Source of the DNA: Saccharibacter floricola DSM 15669
GTDB lineage: Bacteria; Pseudomonadota; Alphaproteobacteria; Acetobacterales; Acetobacteraceae
Length of the DNA: 64,000 bases
NCBI RefSeq assembly: GCF_000378165.1
Contig: NZ_KB899335.1
Location: forward strand, 124,001-188,000
Reading direction: 5' to 3'
A program made the position numbers and the translations under genes. Within the stretch, counting starts at the first letter, position 1; each line of letters begins with the position of its first letter. Shown piece by piece: positions 53,821 through 62,516 of this stretch. The notes under the pieces were generated by a model. That model saw only the letters and a list, made by a program, of their open reading frames with translations. It did no database searches and was not told the origin of the DNA.

Positions 53821-55739
53821 CCCTCAAAAACCTGCTGATAAAAGGCCAGCTCACGCTGCAATGAATCAACAATGACATCTGGCGCTCGGAAACCATGCCC
53901 TTCATGCGGGTAAATATGGAGCTGCTGCTCACCCGCAAGCTGTGCTACCAGCGCTTCGGCCTGTGACAAAGGAACGACCTGATCCGCCCCTCCATGGAGG
54001 AACAAAACGGGCGCTGTAATCTTTTCCGGCCAGCTTAGGGGAGAGCGCGCACGATACACGGCTTCCCCTTCAGGCCATGGGGCAATCAGCCGGTCTGTAT
54101 AACGCGCTTCAAAACGGTGCGTATCAGCCACCAACCCACGTAAGTCCGTCACGCCATAAAGCGACGTTCCTGCGACAAACAGATCCGACTGTGCCAAAGC
54201 AGACAGCACGGTCAGCCCGCCAGCACTACTGCCACGGATCACACAGCGGGCCGGGTCAACACGCCCCTGCGCGATCAAATAACGCACCGCCGCACAGCAA
54301 TCACACACATCCCGCACGCCCCATTGCCCATCCAGCGCCTCTCGATACGCACGGCCAAATCCTGTGGAACCACGGTAATTAACATCCAGCACCGCAAAGC
54401 CACGTGATGTCCACCATTGCACTTTAAAGGACAAATCCGTCCGCGCTTGCCCTGTTGGCCCCCCATGAACGATCACCACCAAAGGCGGCGTCTCCTCCGC
54501 TGGAAGACAGTGCGCTCCGTGAGCTGGGGGATAGAACAACGCATAAAGGGGGCTTGGGCCGTCATCGTCCACATCAATCTGCAAGGTTTCTGGTGTGGCA
54601 ATATCCTCTTTCGTCACGCCCTCTGGCACCTGCCATGCTAGGCGGAAGCGATCAGTCGGCCCTTCAAAGCCGCCCAGCGCTACAGCGGGGGGTTGATCAG
54701 CCGGGGCATCCAACCACGCCACGCGTCCGCTGCCATCTTCTAACGGAAAAGGCACATTCTCCGGCGTTCCCTCAAAAGCCAAAACGTGCCAACCACTCTC
54801 AGGCTCATAGCGCAAAAGCTTTGCCACACCATGATACAGACCACGAGCCAACAACCCGCCCCCTTCAAGCGGCACGCACGAACGCTGCCCAAAGACCCAC
54901 GCAGGAAGGCCAATTTCCCCGCCAGCTGGCGGAAGCAACGCAGGCTCCCATCGTCCTTGTGCCTCGTCAAAAGCAATCGGTGTCCAGAGCCGCTCTTGCC
55001 CCTCAACCGTGCGATCAGAAAGCGCGTAAAGACGCGTGCCATCCCAGAAAGGTTCCATAACGCTGCAAGGTTCGGCCTCTCCTTCAAGAACTATGGGGGA
55101 GGCACTGCGTGTCAGAGCGGTAACGGCAAGGCGTGTTTCCGTCCAAGGCATATGGGGATTGTCCCACATCATCCATGCCAAAAACCGCCCATTAGGTGAT
55201 GGACGTGGGGCTGCGTAAAAGTCCGCTCCCTCTGCCCAAACATGCTCATCTCCTTGCTCAGTAATCGATACAATCTGAGCGGTTTCTTGCCCCTCATGAT
55301 GGGTTTCTCGCACACAAAACACCATCATCTCTGATGGAGCAAAGCAAAGATCGGCATAATGGCATACATGCCCGTCACTATGGGTTGCTGCACACCATGC
55401 AATCGACGGCTGCCCGTGACGGCTTAACCAAACCCCTCCCTGGCGCCGGTCACTATAAACAACCTCCACGCCATGCGCTGTCACCCGCACGTCCCATGCA
55501 CCACCACCATAGACATGCACAGAAGTGCCAACATCACTGCCTTGCGGTGTCAGATCTTGGCAGTGCCCATCAGGCGCACGCCCCACCACCACACTTCGCC
55601 CTGCCTCGTCTGGTCGACGCTCTAGCCAAAAAACCCACCCTTTCTGTGCGCGCACTTCTGAGAGGGCACGGTTTTTTTGCACCATGAGGGCAGGACTGAC
55701 CCAAGAGGTACGATCTGATAATGACTGTGATGAGGACAT
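53817..55739 (-). CDS. Prolyl oligopeptidase-family serine peptidase (S9)
   Basis: A 640-residue S9 peptidase with no signal peptide. The N-terminal ~370 residues form a seven-blade beta-propeller (repeats such as FLAWMMWDNPHMPWTETRLA). The C-terminal alpha/beta hydrolase has VIVHGGPTGQARTDLSFKVQ, the nucleophile RGSSAGGLTVLSAL, the Asp in LHGGADQVVP and His in HEGHGF. It probably cleaves short peptides after proline or alanine. It is a single-gene unit diverging from dedA. Confidence 0.9.
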   Translation of the reverse strand: MSSSQSLSDRTSWVSPALMVQKNRALSEVRAQKGWVFWLERRPDEAGRSVVVGRAPDGHCQDLTPQGSDVGTSVHVYGGGAWDVRVTAHGVEVVYSDRRQGGVWLSRHGQPSIAWCAATHSDGHVCHYADLCFAPSEMMVFCVRETHHEGQETAQIVSITEQGDEHVWAEGADFYAAPRPSPNGRFLAWMMWDNPHMPWTETRLAVTALTRSASPIVLEGEAEPCSVMEPFWDGTRLYALSDRTVEGQERLWTPIAFDEAQGRWEPALLPPAGGEIGLPAWVFGQRSCVPLEGGGLLARGLYHGVAKLLRYEPESGWHVLAFEGTPENVPFPLEDGSGRVAWLDAPADQPPAVALGGFEGPTDRFRLAWQVPEGVTKEDIATPETLQIDVDDDGPSPLYALFYPPAHGAHCLPAEETPPLVVIVHGGPTGQARTDLSFKVQWWTSRGFAVLDVNYRGSTGFGRAYREALDGQWGVRDVCDCCAAVRYLIAQGRVDPARCVIRGSSAGGLTVLSALAQSDLFVAGTSLYGVTDLRGLVADTHRFEARYTDRLIAPWPEGEAVYRARSPLSWPEKITAPVLFLHGGADQVVPLSQAEALVAQLAGEQQLHIYPHEGHGFRAPDVIVDSLQRELAFYQQVFEG

Positions 55740-55936
55740 GAAAATGAGCCTTTTCTCTATGATCAGCGCCTCTCTTACAGTAGCATGAGCCGGCTACACT
55801 GTCTGTTCTGGCACGGTCATAGCAGTCACGTTTTCTTGCAGGAGTACGGACCCTGTCGCATTTTTTTGATCTTATTGGACATTTCTTCAACTCACTTGGG
55901 CATACTCTTTTTGACGTACTCGCTCATCTCCCACCG

Positions 55937-56545
55937 ATGCACGCCTATATTGTCCTCGGGCTCATCATCATGTTTGAAAGCACGGGCATTCCTCTTCCTG
56001 CTGAAAGCTTGCTGATTTTGCTCTCCGTTTATGCCGCACGCACCCATCATCTTTCCATGGAAGGGATTATGAGTGCAGCCATCATCGGGGCTATTCTAGG
56101 CGATAATCTCGGCTATCTTATCGGTCATTATTTTGGCTACCGCCTGCTGGAGCGTCATGGCAGTAAAGTCGGCATTAACGAAGACCGCTTGCTGCTGGGC
56201 CGTTACCTTTTCCGCCGTTTTGGTGGATTAGGCATTTTGTTTGGTCGCTTCCTCGCTATTTTGCGCATTTTTATCGCACTCCTTGCCGGGGCGACGCGCA
56301 TGCCTTGGAAGCATTTTATGTTTTACAATGCTCTTGGCGGGATCATTTGGGGGGCGGGCTATGTGTTCGTCGCCTATACGATTGGCGACCAAATGACCCA
56401 TTTTTCTGGCCCTATCGGCCCAATCATTGGCGGCCTGCTCATCGTGAGTATGCTGAGCGGTCTCTTCTTCCTCCATCGTCACGAACATACGCTTGTTGAA
56501 AAAGCCAAACGGGACGAGGGACGTGGTGAACAGGCGCCCCAATAA
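55937..56545 (+). CDS. DedA-family membrane protein
   Basis: A 202-residue DedA protein with about five hydrophobic segments. ESTGIPLPAESLLILLSVYA, GAILGDNLGYLIGHYFGYRL and the RFLAILRIFIALLAGATRMP stretch are the family signature; DedA proteins act as undecaprenyl-phosphate or lipid flippases. ATG 55937 has no RBS upstream, while the same frame stays open to a CTG at 55853 with AGGAG eight bases before it, so the true protein may be 28 residues longer. A hairpin covers its stop. Confidence 0.85.
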   Translation: MHAYIVLGLIIMFESTGIPLPAESLLILLSVYAARTHHLSMEGIMSAAIIGAILGDNLGYLIGHYFGYRLLERHGSKVGINEDRLLLGRYLFRRFGGLGILFGRFLAILRIFIALLAGATRMPWKHFMFYNALGGIIWGAGYVFVAYTIGDQMTHFSGPIGPIIGGLLIVSMLSGLFFLHRHEHTLVEKAKRDEGRGEQAPQ

Positions 56546-56556
56546 ACGGGGCGCCT
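56532..56556. terminator. Convergent hairpin between dedA and hemJ
   Basis: AGGCGCCCC (56532-56540) pairs perfectly with GGGGCGCCT (56548-56556) around a 7-base loop. It spans the dedA stop and ends 6 bases before the hemJ stop, so it may end both units. There is no T-run. Confidence 0.6.
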
Positions 56557-56562
56557 CCTCAC

Positions 56563-57009
56563 TTAAGGGCGTACAATAATCATCACCACAATGATCATCA
56601 TTAAGATCGTGGGAACCTCATTGGCTACACGATAATAACGCTCACTATGGGCATTGCGCCCCTGTGAAAAACCACGCCACCAACGCGCGCACGTTCCGTG
56701 AAAAGCAAACATCCCAATAACGCTCACAAGCTTGGCCCACCACCAGCCCGCGTGCCAATCAACCACACCTGGCAAGGAGGCCATCGCGCTCCCTGTCAGA
56801 AAGGTCACGACCATGGCCGGCGCCATGATCTGCTTAAGCAAGCGTCGCTCCATCAGCGTAAAGCGATCACTCTCCGTTGTACCGTGCTGCACTTGAGTAT
56901 GGTACACAAAGAGACGAGGAAGATAGAAAATCCCCGCCATCCACGCGATCACCGCCATGACATGCAACGCGATAATCCAACTTAAATGCATCATAAGAAA
57001 CATGGTCAT
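56563..57009 (-). CDS. hemJ: Protoporphyrinogen oxidase HemJ
   Basis: A 148-residue protein with four hydrophobic segments. WIIALHVMAVIAWMAGIFYL and PRLFVYHTQVQ contain the His near the N-terminus conserved in HemJ, and MERRLLKQIMAPAMVVTFL matches the second block. HemJ oxidises protoporphyrinogen IX to protoporphyrin IX, the penultimate heme step, and is used in place of HemG/HemY in many Alphaproteobacteria. Its linkage to hemE on the same strand supports the call. Confidence 0.9.
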   Translation of the reverse strand: MTMFLMMHLSWIIALHVMAVIAWMAGIFYLPRLFVYHTQVQHGTTESDRFTLMERRLLKQIMAPAMVVTFLTGSAMASLPGVVDWHAGWWWAKLVSVIGMFAFHGTCARWWRGFSQGRNAHSERYYRVANEVPTILMMIIVVMIIVRP

Positions 57010-57037
57010 AGCGTGATCACCCTTATCGGTTACAAGT

Positions 57038-57730
57038 TCAGAGCAGGGTTAGCTTATCCTGCAAAAGTGGAAAGACCTCACGTAGATGGCGCACACGCAC
57101 AAAGCCCGCCACCGGCCAATAAGGAGGCAGAGGCAGCCCGTCATCACGTAATAAAATACATGACATGCCAGCCCGACGCGCCGCATCAGCTCCCGTGTCA
57201 CTATCCTCAATCACCACCGTTTCCGCCGGCGTCACCCCTTCTTGCTGGGCAGCATAGAGGTAAACGTCTGGATCAGGTTTTGGGTGGTTACGGTCTGTCG
57301 CGGAATGAATACGATCAGGTGTGAAATACCGATCCATCCCCGTGCGACGGAACTTTGCTTCCATTTCCGCCTCTGAGGAGTTTGAGCCAACCCGCATCGG
57401 CACATGCTGCGCTGTTAGAACTTTAAGCAGCGCCATCGCCCCCTCAACAGGCTCTGCCCCTTTTTCCATCAAATCAACCAAGCCTTGGCGAAGAATATCC
57501 GCTGTATTGGGTGGAAGAGGGTGGCCTAATAAGCTTTCAAGCTCCTGCGTGACTTGAGGTAATGCCTTGCCCGCAAAGCGTTCCAGCGCTTCTTGATCGG
57601 ATATCTCCAACCCCTGCGAGCGGGCAAAACGTGCGGTTGCGTGGCAAGAGGGACGTTCACTGTCGATCAACACACCATCGCAATCAAAGACAACCAGTTT
57701 CAGGTTATTCCTTAGCTCTGTCATGCTCAT
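57038..57730 (-). CDS. HAD-family sugar-phosphatase-like hydrolase
   Basis: A 230-residue HAD hydrolase, subfamily IA. Motif I is VFDCDGVLIDSE with the nucleophile Asp; VGSNSSEAEMEAKF is motif II; HPKPDPDVYLYAA and VVIEDSDTGADAARRAGM are motifs III and IV. It resembles phosphoglycolate phosphatase and beta-phosphoglucomutase relatives; the substrate is not clear. Its ATG overlaps the hemE stop (ATGA), so it is transcribed with hemE and hemJ, though no heme role is known. Confidence 0.88.
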   Translation of the reverse strand: MSMTELRNNLKLVVFDCDGVLIDSERPSCHATARFARSQGLEISDQEALERFAGKALPQVTQELESLLGHPLPPNTADILRQGLVDLMEKGAEPVEGAMALLKVLTAQHVPMRVGSNSSEAEMEAKFRRTGMDRYFTPDRIHSATDRNHPKPDPDVYLYAAQQEGVTPAETVVIEDSDTGADAARRAGMSCILLRDDGLPLPPYWPVAGFVRVRHLREVFPLLQDKLTLL

Positions 57731-58791
57731 GAAACATCCCGGATCGTTTCCACAAGGAGCGCTACATGCTCAGGCGGTGTTTGCTTCATCACACCATGTC
57801 CTAAATTAAACACATGAGGCCGCCCCTTCATACTGTCACGAATACGTCGGGCTTCTTTGACCAACTTATCGCCACCATTGAGCACCGTCATGGGATCAAG
57901 GTTGCCTTGTAAGGGGAGGGTATCGGGCACCATGCCCGCTACTTTGGTCATGTCGGCACTCGTATCCAGCGCCAATGTCTGCACCCCTGTTTTCTCAGCA
58001 TATTCTGCGACCATCACACCGCCCAAACGCGGGAAGCCAATCACAGGAGTATCTGGGTGATGCCGATGGATTTCTTCCACAATCCGGCGTGTCGGCTCAA
58101 TGACATAGCGGCGGAATTCTTCAGGAGGCAGCAGCCCACTCCATGAATCAAAGAGCATGACCGCTTCCGCACCCGCTTCGATCTGACCGCACAGCATTTT
58201 CGCTGTATTGGTCACCAGCAGCTCTATCAAGCGATCATACAAAGCAGGGTCTTTTTGCATCAGCTGACGCGTATGCATGAAGTCGCGCGATCCGCCACCT
58301 TCCACCATGTAGCACGACACCGTAAAAGGACTTCCAGCAAAGCCCAAAAGCGTCGTGTGCTCAGGGAGCTCAGTCGTCAAACGACGCAGCGCTTCACGCA
58401 CAGGAGCTGTAGCCTCCAGCACGCGATTTTCATCCAAGGCGTCGAGGTCTTCTTTCGTCCGAATAGGTGTTAAAATCGGCCCGCGCCCTTCTTCAAAACG
58501 CAGAGACTGCCCCAACGCCCACGGGAGGATCAAAATATCGGAGAACAAGATCGCCCCATCCATCTGATACCGACGAATAGGCTGCAACGTTAATTCCACA
58601 GCGATATCAGGCGTCATGCAACGCGTTAGAAAGTCTGCTTTCTCACGCATGGCGCGAAATTCGGGAAGGAAACGCCCCGCCTGACGCATCAGCCACATTG
58701 GCGGGGGCCATACAGCCTCACCACGCAAAGCCCGCAGGAGGGGTTTTTGACCCGTTTTAACGGATGGGGAAGACGTGTTTTCCAATGTCAT
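57727..58791 (-). CDS. hemE: Uroporphyrinogen decarboxylase
   Basis: Removes four carboxyl groups from uroporphyrinogen III to give coproporphyrinogen III. The protein has 354 residues. PPMWLMRQAGRFLPEFRAMR is the family signature; LFSDILILPWALGQSLRF and LLGFAGSPFTVSCYMVEG follow, and FNLGHGVMKQTPPEHV closes. It starts directly beside the candidate oriC, as in several Alphaproteobacteria, and heads the hemE-HAD-hemJ unit. Confidence 0.96.
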   Translation of the reverse strand: MTLENTSSPSVKTGQKPLLRALRGEAVWPPPMWLMRQAGRFLPEFRAMREKADFLTRCMTPDIAVELTLQPIRRYQMDGAILFSDILILPWALGQSLRFEEGRGPILTPIRTKEDLDALDENRVLEATAPVREALRRLTTELPEHTTLLGFAGSPFTVSCYMVEGGGSRDFMHTRQLMQKDPALYDRLIELLVTNTAKMLCGQIEAGAEAVMLFDSWSGLLPPEEFRRYVIEPTRRIVEEIHRHHPDTPVIGFPRLGGVMVAEYAEKTGVQTLALDTSADMTKVAGMVPDTLPLQGNLDPMTVLNGGDKLVKEARRIRDSMKGRPHVFNLGHGVMKQTPPEHVALLVETIRDVS

Positions 58792-59114
58792 ACAACCTAC
58801 TTAATATCTATAAAGACAACGACACGATGATGATAGAAACAGAGTTTGTGCGCTTTGCGGCAAAGCTCTTTTTTATGACAAACCACAACTTACCCACAGC
58901 ACAAAAAGCGCTACACCGCTTGATTCTCCAAGGAATTAAAGAGTTTTCCCATTTTTTCCACAGACTTTTATACACAAACTCTTACATCGCTCTTGTTCAA
59001 CATCTCCGATCATGCACCATAGCCCAGACCTCCTCCTAACAGTACAGGCCTATTTTTTCTGCAAGTCTCGTCAATCATGACAGCTCTGTTTCTCTTCTAA
59101 AAGAAAAGCGCACC
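58792..59114. other. Candidate chromosomal replication origin (oriC)
   Basis: A 323-base intergenic region between divergent hemE and maf. It carries three DnaA-box-like sites in one orientation, AT-rich runs around 58935-58980 and no convincing gene (one frame of 91 residues at 58764 looks random). In Caulobacter and Rickettsia the origin also lies beside hemE, and dnaA is elsewhere. The location and box cluster make this the best origin candidate here; proof needs GC-skew or marker-frequency data. Confidence 0.72.
58890..58976 (+). promoter_or_regulatory. DnaA box cluster in the candidate origin
   Basis: Three sites read in the same direction: TTACCCACA (58890-58898, one mismatch to TTATNCACA), TTTTCCACA (58954-58962, one mismatch) and TTATACACA (58968-58976, exact). 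The last two are 14 bases apart, start to start. Such a group within 90 bases is unusual outside origins and DnaA-controlled promoters. Confidence 0.7.
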
Positions 59115-59732
59115 ATGTCCTACTTTCCAACCCAATTTCCGCTCATTCTCGCCAGCGGGTCTTCTATTCGGCGCACACTTTTACGCCAAGCAGGGATTAA
59201 CGCGACATCACGCTCTGTTGATGTGGATGAAGCCTTCCTCCGCCAAGAAGCTGAAAAAAATGCGCTTTCCCCAGCACAAACGGCTCTATCACTCGCTCGG
59301 GCTAAAGCAGAAAAAGCAGCGCACGATTTCCCCCCTCAAGCACTTATTATCGCTGCCGACCAAATTCTTGACTGCCACGGCACGATTTTTTCCAAGCCCT
59401 CCTCACGCCACCATGCCAAACAACAGCTTCAACAGCTACGAGGGCGCACCCATAGCCTCCATAGTGCGGTTGTTTTATGGCAAGGAGACCGCTGCTTATG
59501 GGAGCATGTCAGCTCTCCGCACCTCACCATGCGGAACTTTTCTGATCGCTTCCTTGACCAGTACCTAGCCCTTGATGGTGAAGAAATCCTTTATTGTGTC
59601 GGAGGTTACCGCCTTGAAGGGATCGGGATACAGCTGTTTGAGGAATATAAAGGAACCTATGACGCGATCCTTGGGCTTCCGCTCCTCCCACTTCTTGAAG
59701 CCTTACGCTGCCATGGCGGGCTAAAAACATAA
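59115..59732 (+). CDS. Maf-family nucleotide pyrophosphatase, second copy
   Basis: A 205-residue Maf relative. LILASGSSIRRTLLRQAGI is the signature, AADQILDCHGTIFSKPSS replaces the substrate loop of the other copy, and VGGYRLEGIGIQLFEEYKGT ends the fold. It is clearly diverged from the maf at 32133 and resembles the oriC-linked Maf found next to aroE/coaE in other Alphaproteobacteria, but here tRNA-Ala and znu genes follow. It is the first gene right of the origin. Confidence 0.9.
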   Translation: MSYFPTQFPLILASGSSIRRTLLRQAGINATSRSVDVDEAFLRQEAEKNALSPAQTALSLARAKAEKAAHDFPPQALIIAADQILDCHGTIFSKPSSRHHAKQQLQQLRGRTHSLHSAVVLWQGDRCLWEHVSSPHLTMRNFSDRFLDQYLALDGEEILYCVGGYRLEGIGIQLFEEYKGTYDAILGLPLLPLLEALRCHGGLKT

Positions 59733-59802
59733 TTTGCTCTTGCCAGCATTGTGCAGACTCGATATAGAAGCCTCACAGGCGCGATTTTGATCACGCTATT
59801 GT

Positions 59803-59878
59803 GGGGCCATAGCTCAGTTGGGAGAGCGCCTGAATGGCATTCAGGAGGTCGTCGGTTCGATCCCGATTGGCTCCACCA
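59803..59878 (+). tRNA. tRNA-Ala (GGC)
   Basis: A 76-base cloverleaf including the encoded CCA. The acceptor GGGGCCA pairs with TGGCTCC (one G-U), the D arm is GCTCAGTTGGGAGAGC, the anticodon stem CCTGA/TCAGG carries loop ATGGCAT with anticodon GGC (alanine), and the T arm contains GGTTCGATCC. It ends 80 bases before the Zur box. Confidence 0.96.
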
Positions 59879-59958
59879 TTTCCTTTTAGGGAAAGTACCC
59901 TCCAGAAAATTCTTTTCTCACCGCTTCCTTTCTTGAAGCAGTAGCTTTTCAGCGTCGA

Positions 59959-59981
59959 TCAATGTTATCATATAACATTGA
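59959..59981. promoter_or_regulatory. Zur box upstream of znuACB
   Basis: A 23-bp palindrome with arms TCAATGTTAT (59959-59968) and ATAACATTGA (59972-59981), separated by CAT. It closely matches the alphaproteobacterial Zur operator (ATGTTATA-N-TATAACAT). It lies 27 bases before the znuA start, so zinc-loaded Zur would block transcription. Confidence 0.88.
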
Positions 59982-60008
59982 CCTATGAACGGAACTGAAG
60001 GGGTTTGC

Positions 60009-60896
60009 ATGCGTTGTTTGCGCCATGGCGGCTTACAGACCATTTTCGCACTGAGCGTATGGGCCTTCATGAGCTTCTTCTCTTCAGTCGCTCACGCAGC
60101 TCCGCGTCATATTGTCTGTGTTGAAAGCGTTTGGTGCCGTATTGCCCAAGACATTGGCGGGGAGAGTGTCACCACACAAGCCCTCATTACCAGCCAAGAT
60201 TTAGACCCTCACCATCTGCACCCCACACCCTCTATGGCCCGTCAGCTTGCGCAAGCGGACGCTGTATTGATCAATGGCGCAACCTATGATGATTGGGCGC
60301 TTCCTCTTTCAGAAAACACAATGCTGCGTATGGTCGCAACGGATTATGCGCCTTCTTGGAAAGAAGGTGATGACCCGCATCTCTTCTTCGACCCAGACAC
60401 AGTTTATCACTTTGGAGAGCATTTTGCTCACTGGCTGATCTCACAAGAGCCTGACCATAAGGCCGCCATTGAGGCACGGTTAAACACATTCCAGCGCCAT
60501 TATGACGCGATAACACAGCATTTAGCGTCTCTTAACGCCCGCTTTCACGGCCAAGCCATCGCTGTAACAGAGCCCGCAGGAGAGCGTCTCCTCCACCGTG
60601 CTGGACTGCACGTCATTGACCAAAGCTGGGCGCACGCCATCATGAACGATTCTGGTGTCTCTCCACGCGAAACCGCCGCACTTGAGGATGCGATCACCAA
60701 AAAAACAGTGCGGTTTTTGCTCGTCAATCCAACGGTTTCCTCACCGCAAATAGACAGGCTGGTTTCTCTAGCGCAAACGCATTCTGTGCCGGTTTTACGT
60801 CTGGGCGAAACGCTTCCTTCCGGCTTATCATGGGCTGAATGGATGAACACGATCCTTACCCCCATTGATCGCGCCTTATCACAGTCCACACCATGA
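60009..60896 (+). CDS. znuA: Zinc ABC transporter substrate-binding protein
   Basis: A 295-residue periplasmic binding protein of cluster A-I. I use ATG 60009, as AAGGGG stands before it; ATG 59985 has no RBS and crowds the Zur box. The signal peptide (FALSVWAFMSFFSSVAHA) ends near residue 30. Metal ligands are likely in DLDPHHLHPTPSMARQLAQA, EGDDPHLFFDPDTV and the later conserved His; the His-rich loop of E. coli ZnuA is absent. It is followed by overlapping znuC and znuB, so zinc (or manganese) uptake is the role, with the Zur box favouring zinc. Confidence 0.9.
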   Translation: MRCLRHGGLQTIFALSVWAFMSFFSSVAHAAPRHIVCVESVWCRIAQDIGGESVTTQALITSQDLDPHHLHPTPSMARQLAQADAVLINGATYDDWALPLSENTMLRMVATDYAPSWKEGDDPHLFFDPDTVYHFGEHFAHWLISQEPDHKAAIEARLNTFQRHYDAITQHLASLNARFHGQAIAVTEPAGERLLHRAGLHVIDQSWAHAIMNDSGVSPRETAALEDAITKKTVRFLLVNPTVSSPQIDRLVSLAQTHSVPVLRLGETLPSGLSWAEWMNTILTPIDRALSQSTP

Positions 60897-61552
60897 CCAC
60901 ACCATGTCTCTTTGGCCGTAAGCTTTTACTTCAGGTGGGGCCGTGTACCGTTCTCAATGATGCTGATTTTGACCTCCCTCTAAACGGAATTACCATTTTA
61001 CGTGGGGCTAATGGCGTAGGAAAAACGAGCTTTCTCCGTGCCATTCTTGGGCTTACCCCTCTCCAGGCTGGCACCCTCTTGCTTGACCATAAACCTCCCA
61101 AGCAAGCCCGACATTGTATTGGCTATATGCCTCAAAAAGCCGGACAACAGGCCCCGATGTTGCCCGTCATCAGCCATGTCATCGCGTGCATTGCCGGACA
61201 AAGCTGGGGGCTTTCATGGTCGCGTGCACCACGCCGCGAAGCCTTACGTCTCTTGACCATCACAGGAGCGGTCCATCTAGCCGACCGCCCATTAGGCGTC
61301 CTCTCAGGTGGAGAGCGGCAACGGGTCGCTCTGGCTCAAGCCTTAGCCCATCAGCCACGTCTGCTCATTCTTGATGAGCCACTCGCAGCCCTTGACCCAC
61401 AAGCTCGTGACGCCAATAGAATCCTCTTCTCTGAGCTCTATAACCGTTACGATATTGCCTTGCTCATGACGGCGCATAGCGCGCTTGAAGCAGATGATTT
61501 TTCATGCCCCGCTCACGAAATTTGGCTTGAAGAGGGGCAGCTTCATGTTTGA
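60893..61552 (+). CDS. znuC: Zinc ABC transporter ATP-binding protein
   Basis: A 219-residue ABC ATPase. Walker A is GANGVGKTSFLRAI near residues 38-45, signature LSGGERQRVALAQALA, and Walker B LLILDEPLAALDPQ, with the switch His in MTAHSALEA. GYMPQKAGQQAPMLPV is the Q-loop. It drives zinc import by pairing with ZnuB. It overlaps znuA by 4 bases and znuB by 8. Confidence 0.93.
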   Translation: MTTPCLFGRKLLLQVGPCTVLNDADFDLPLNGITILRGANGVGKTSFLRAILGLTPLQAGTLLLDHKPPKQARHCIGYMPQKAGQQAPMLPVISHVIACIAGQSWGLSWSRAPRREALRLLTITGAVHLADRPLGVLSGGERQRVALAQALAHQPRLLILDEPLAALDPQARDANRILFSELYNRYDIALLMTAHSALEADDFSCPAHEIWLEEGQLHV

Positions 61553-62369
61553 CTTCCCCTTTATGCAACATGCCTTTGTCGGCTGTTTGCTCGTCTCCCT
61601 TCTTGCGGGCCCCATCGGCTGGTTTATGTTACTCCGCCGGCAAGCATTCGCTGCCCATGCTCTGCCTCATATTGGCTTCAGCGGAGCGGCCGCTGCTATC
61701 TGGCTAGGGATCGCCCCTTTATGGGGGATGATGGGCTCCAGCCTCATCGCTGGGCTGTTTATGGCCCAAGAAAGCAAAGGAGAGGGAGGCACCTTCGCGC
61801 CTATTCGTCGCGAAAGCATGACAGGACTTGTTTTGGCCGCCAGCTTAGGGATTGGCGTCTGGTGCCTCCATATGGCAAATAGCGCCTCTAATCAGGCCTC
61901 TACATTACTCTTTGGCGACGTGCTCGGTTTAAGCACCCACACTCTTTTCTCTCTAGGGGCTATTCTCATCTTCTGTATAGGCGTGCTCGGAATCATTGGC
62001 CGCCCTCTGCTCTTTAGCAGCATTGCGCCTGACCTCGCTCAAGCACGCGGTGTTCCCATCACTGTGCTGTCGCGGCTTTTTATGATGCTCGCTGCTTTTG
62101 CTGCTGCAGCATGCTCAGAAGTCGCGGGCGCGTTACTCTCTTTTAGTTTAATGATCGGCCCGGCATCCGCCGCCCTGCGCCTTGAGCTCTCCCCTACAAA
62201 GGGCCTGCTTTTTTCTCTCGTCAGCGCCCTCTGCCTCTCATGGGGTGGGCTTATCCTCTCTTGGTATACGGATGCCCCAGTGGCTTTCTGGATCGGGATC
62301 GGAGCTGTAGCGCTTTATATCAGCGCCAGTATTATCCAGCACTTACGCCAAACACGCAGACTTCTTTAG
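61545..62369 (+). CDS. znuB: Zinc ABC transporter permease
   Basis: A 274-residue membrane permease of the ABC-3 family with about eight helices. MFDFPFMQHAFVGCLLVSLL, RRQAFAAHALPHIGFSGAAA and EVAGALLSFSLMIGPASAAL are family stretches. I start at ATG 61545, inside the znuC end, because an upstream frame has no RBS or similarity. It forms the channel of the ZnuABC importer, and no further gene of this operon follows. Confidence 0.9.
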   Translation: MFDFPFMQHAFVGCLLVSLLAGPIGWFMLLRRQAFAAHALPHIGFSGAAAAIWLGIAPLWGMMGSSLIAGLFMAQESKGEGGTFAPIRRESMTGLVLAASLGIGVWCLHMANSASNQASTLLFGDVLGLSTHTLFSLGAILIFCIGVLGIIGRPLLFSSIAPDLAQARGVPITVLSRLFMMLAAFAAAACSEVAGALLSFSLMIGPASAALRLELSPTKGLLFSLVSALCLSWGGLILSWYTDAPVAFWIGIGAVALYISASIIQHLRQTRRLL

Positions 62370-62516
62370 AAGTCATGCATGGTTGATACCTTCCAATGGA
62401 TAAAGGCAATAAAGCTGAGCATCAAGACATGAAGAATAATCAAAAACTTCATGTCTACAACTGGCACGGCGCTTGGGTCTTTTTTCGGCCGCTTCCAAAA
62501 ACGAAGATTCATCGCC

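Noticed and set aside
54455-55060. A 201-codon plus-strand frame within the S9 peptidase
   Set aside because: Antisense shadow, rich in Pro/Arg/Ala as expected from the reverse of a GC-rich gene.
58764-59039. A 91-codon frame in the hemE-maf gap
   Set aside because: It begins inside hemE on the other strand, has no RBS, covers the DnaA boxes and shows no motif.
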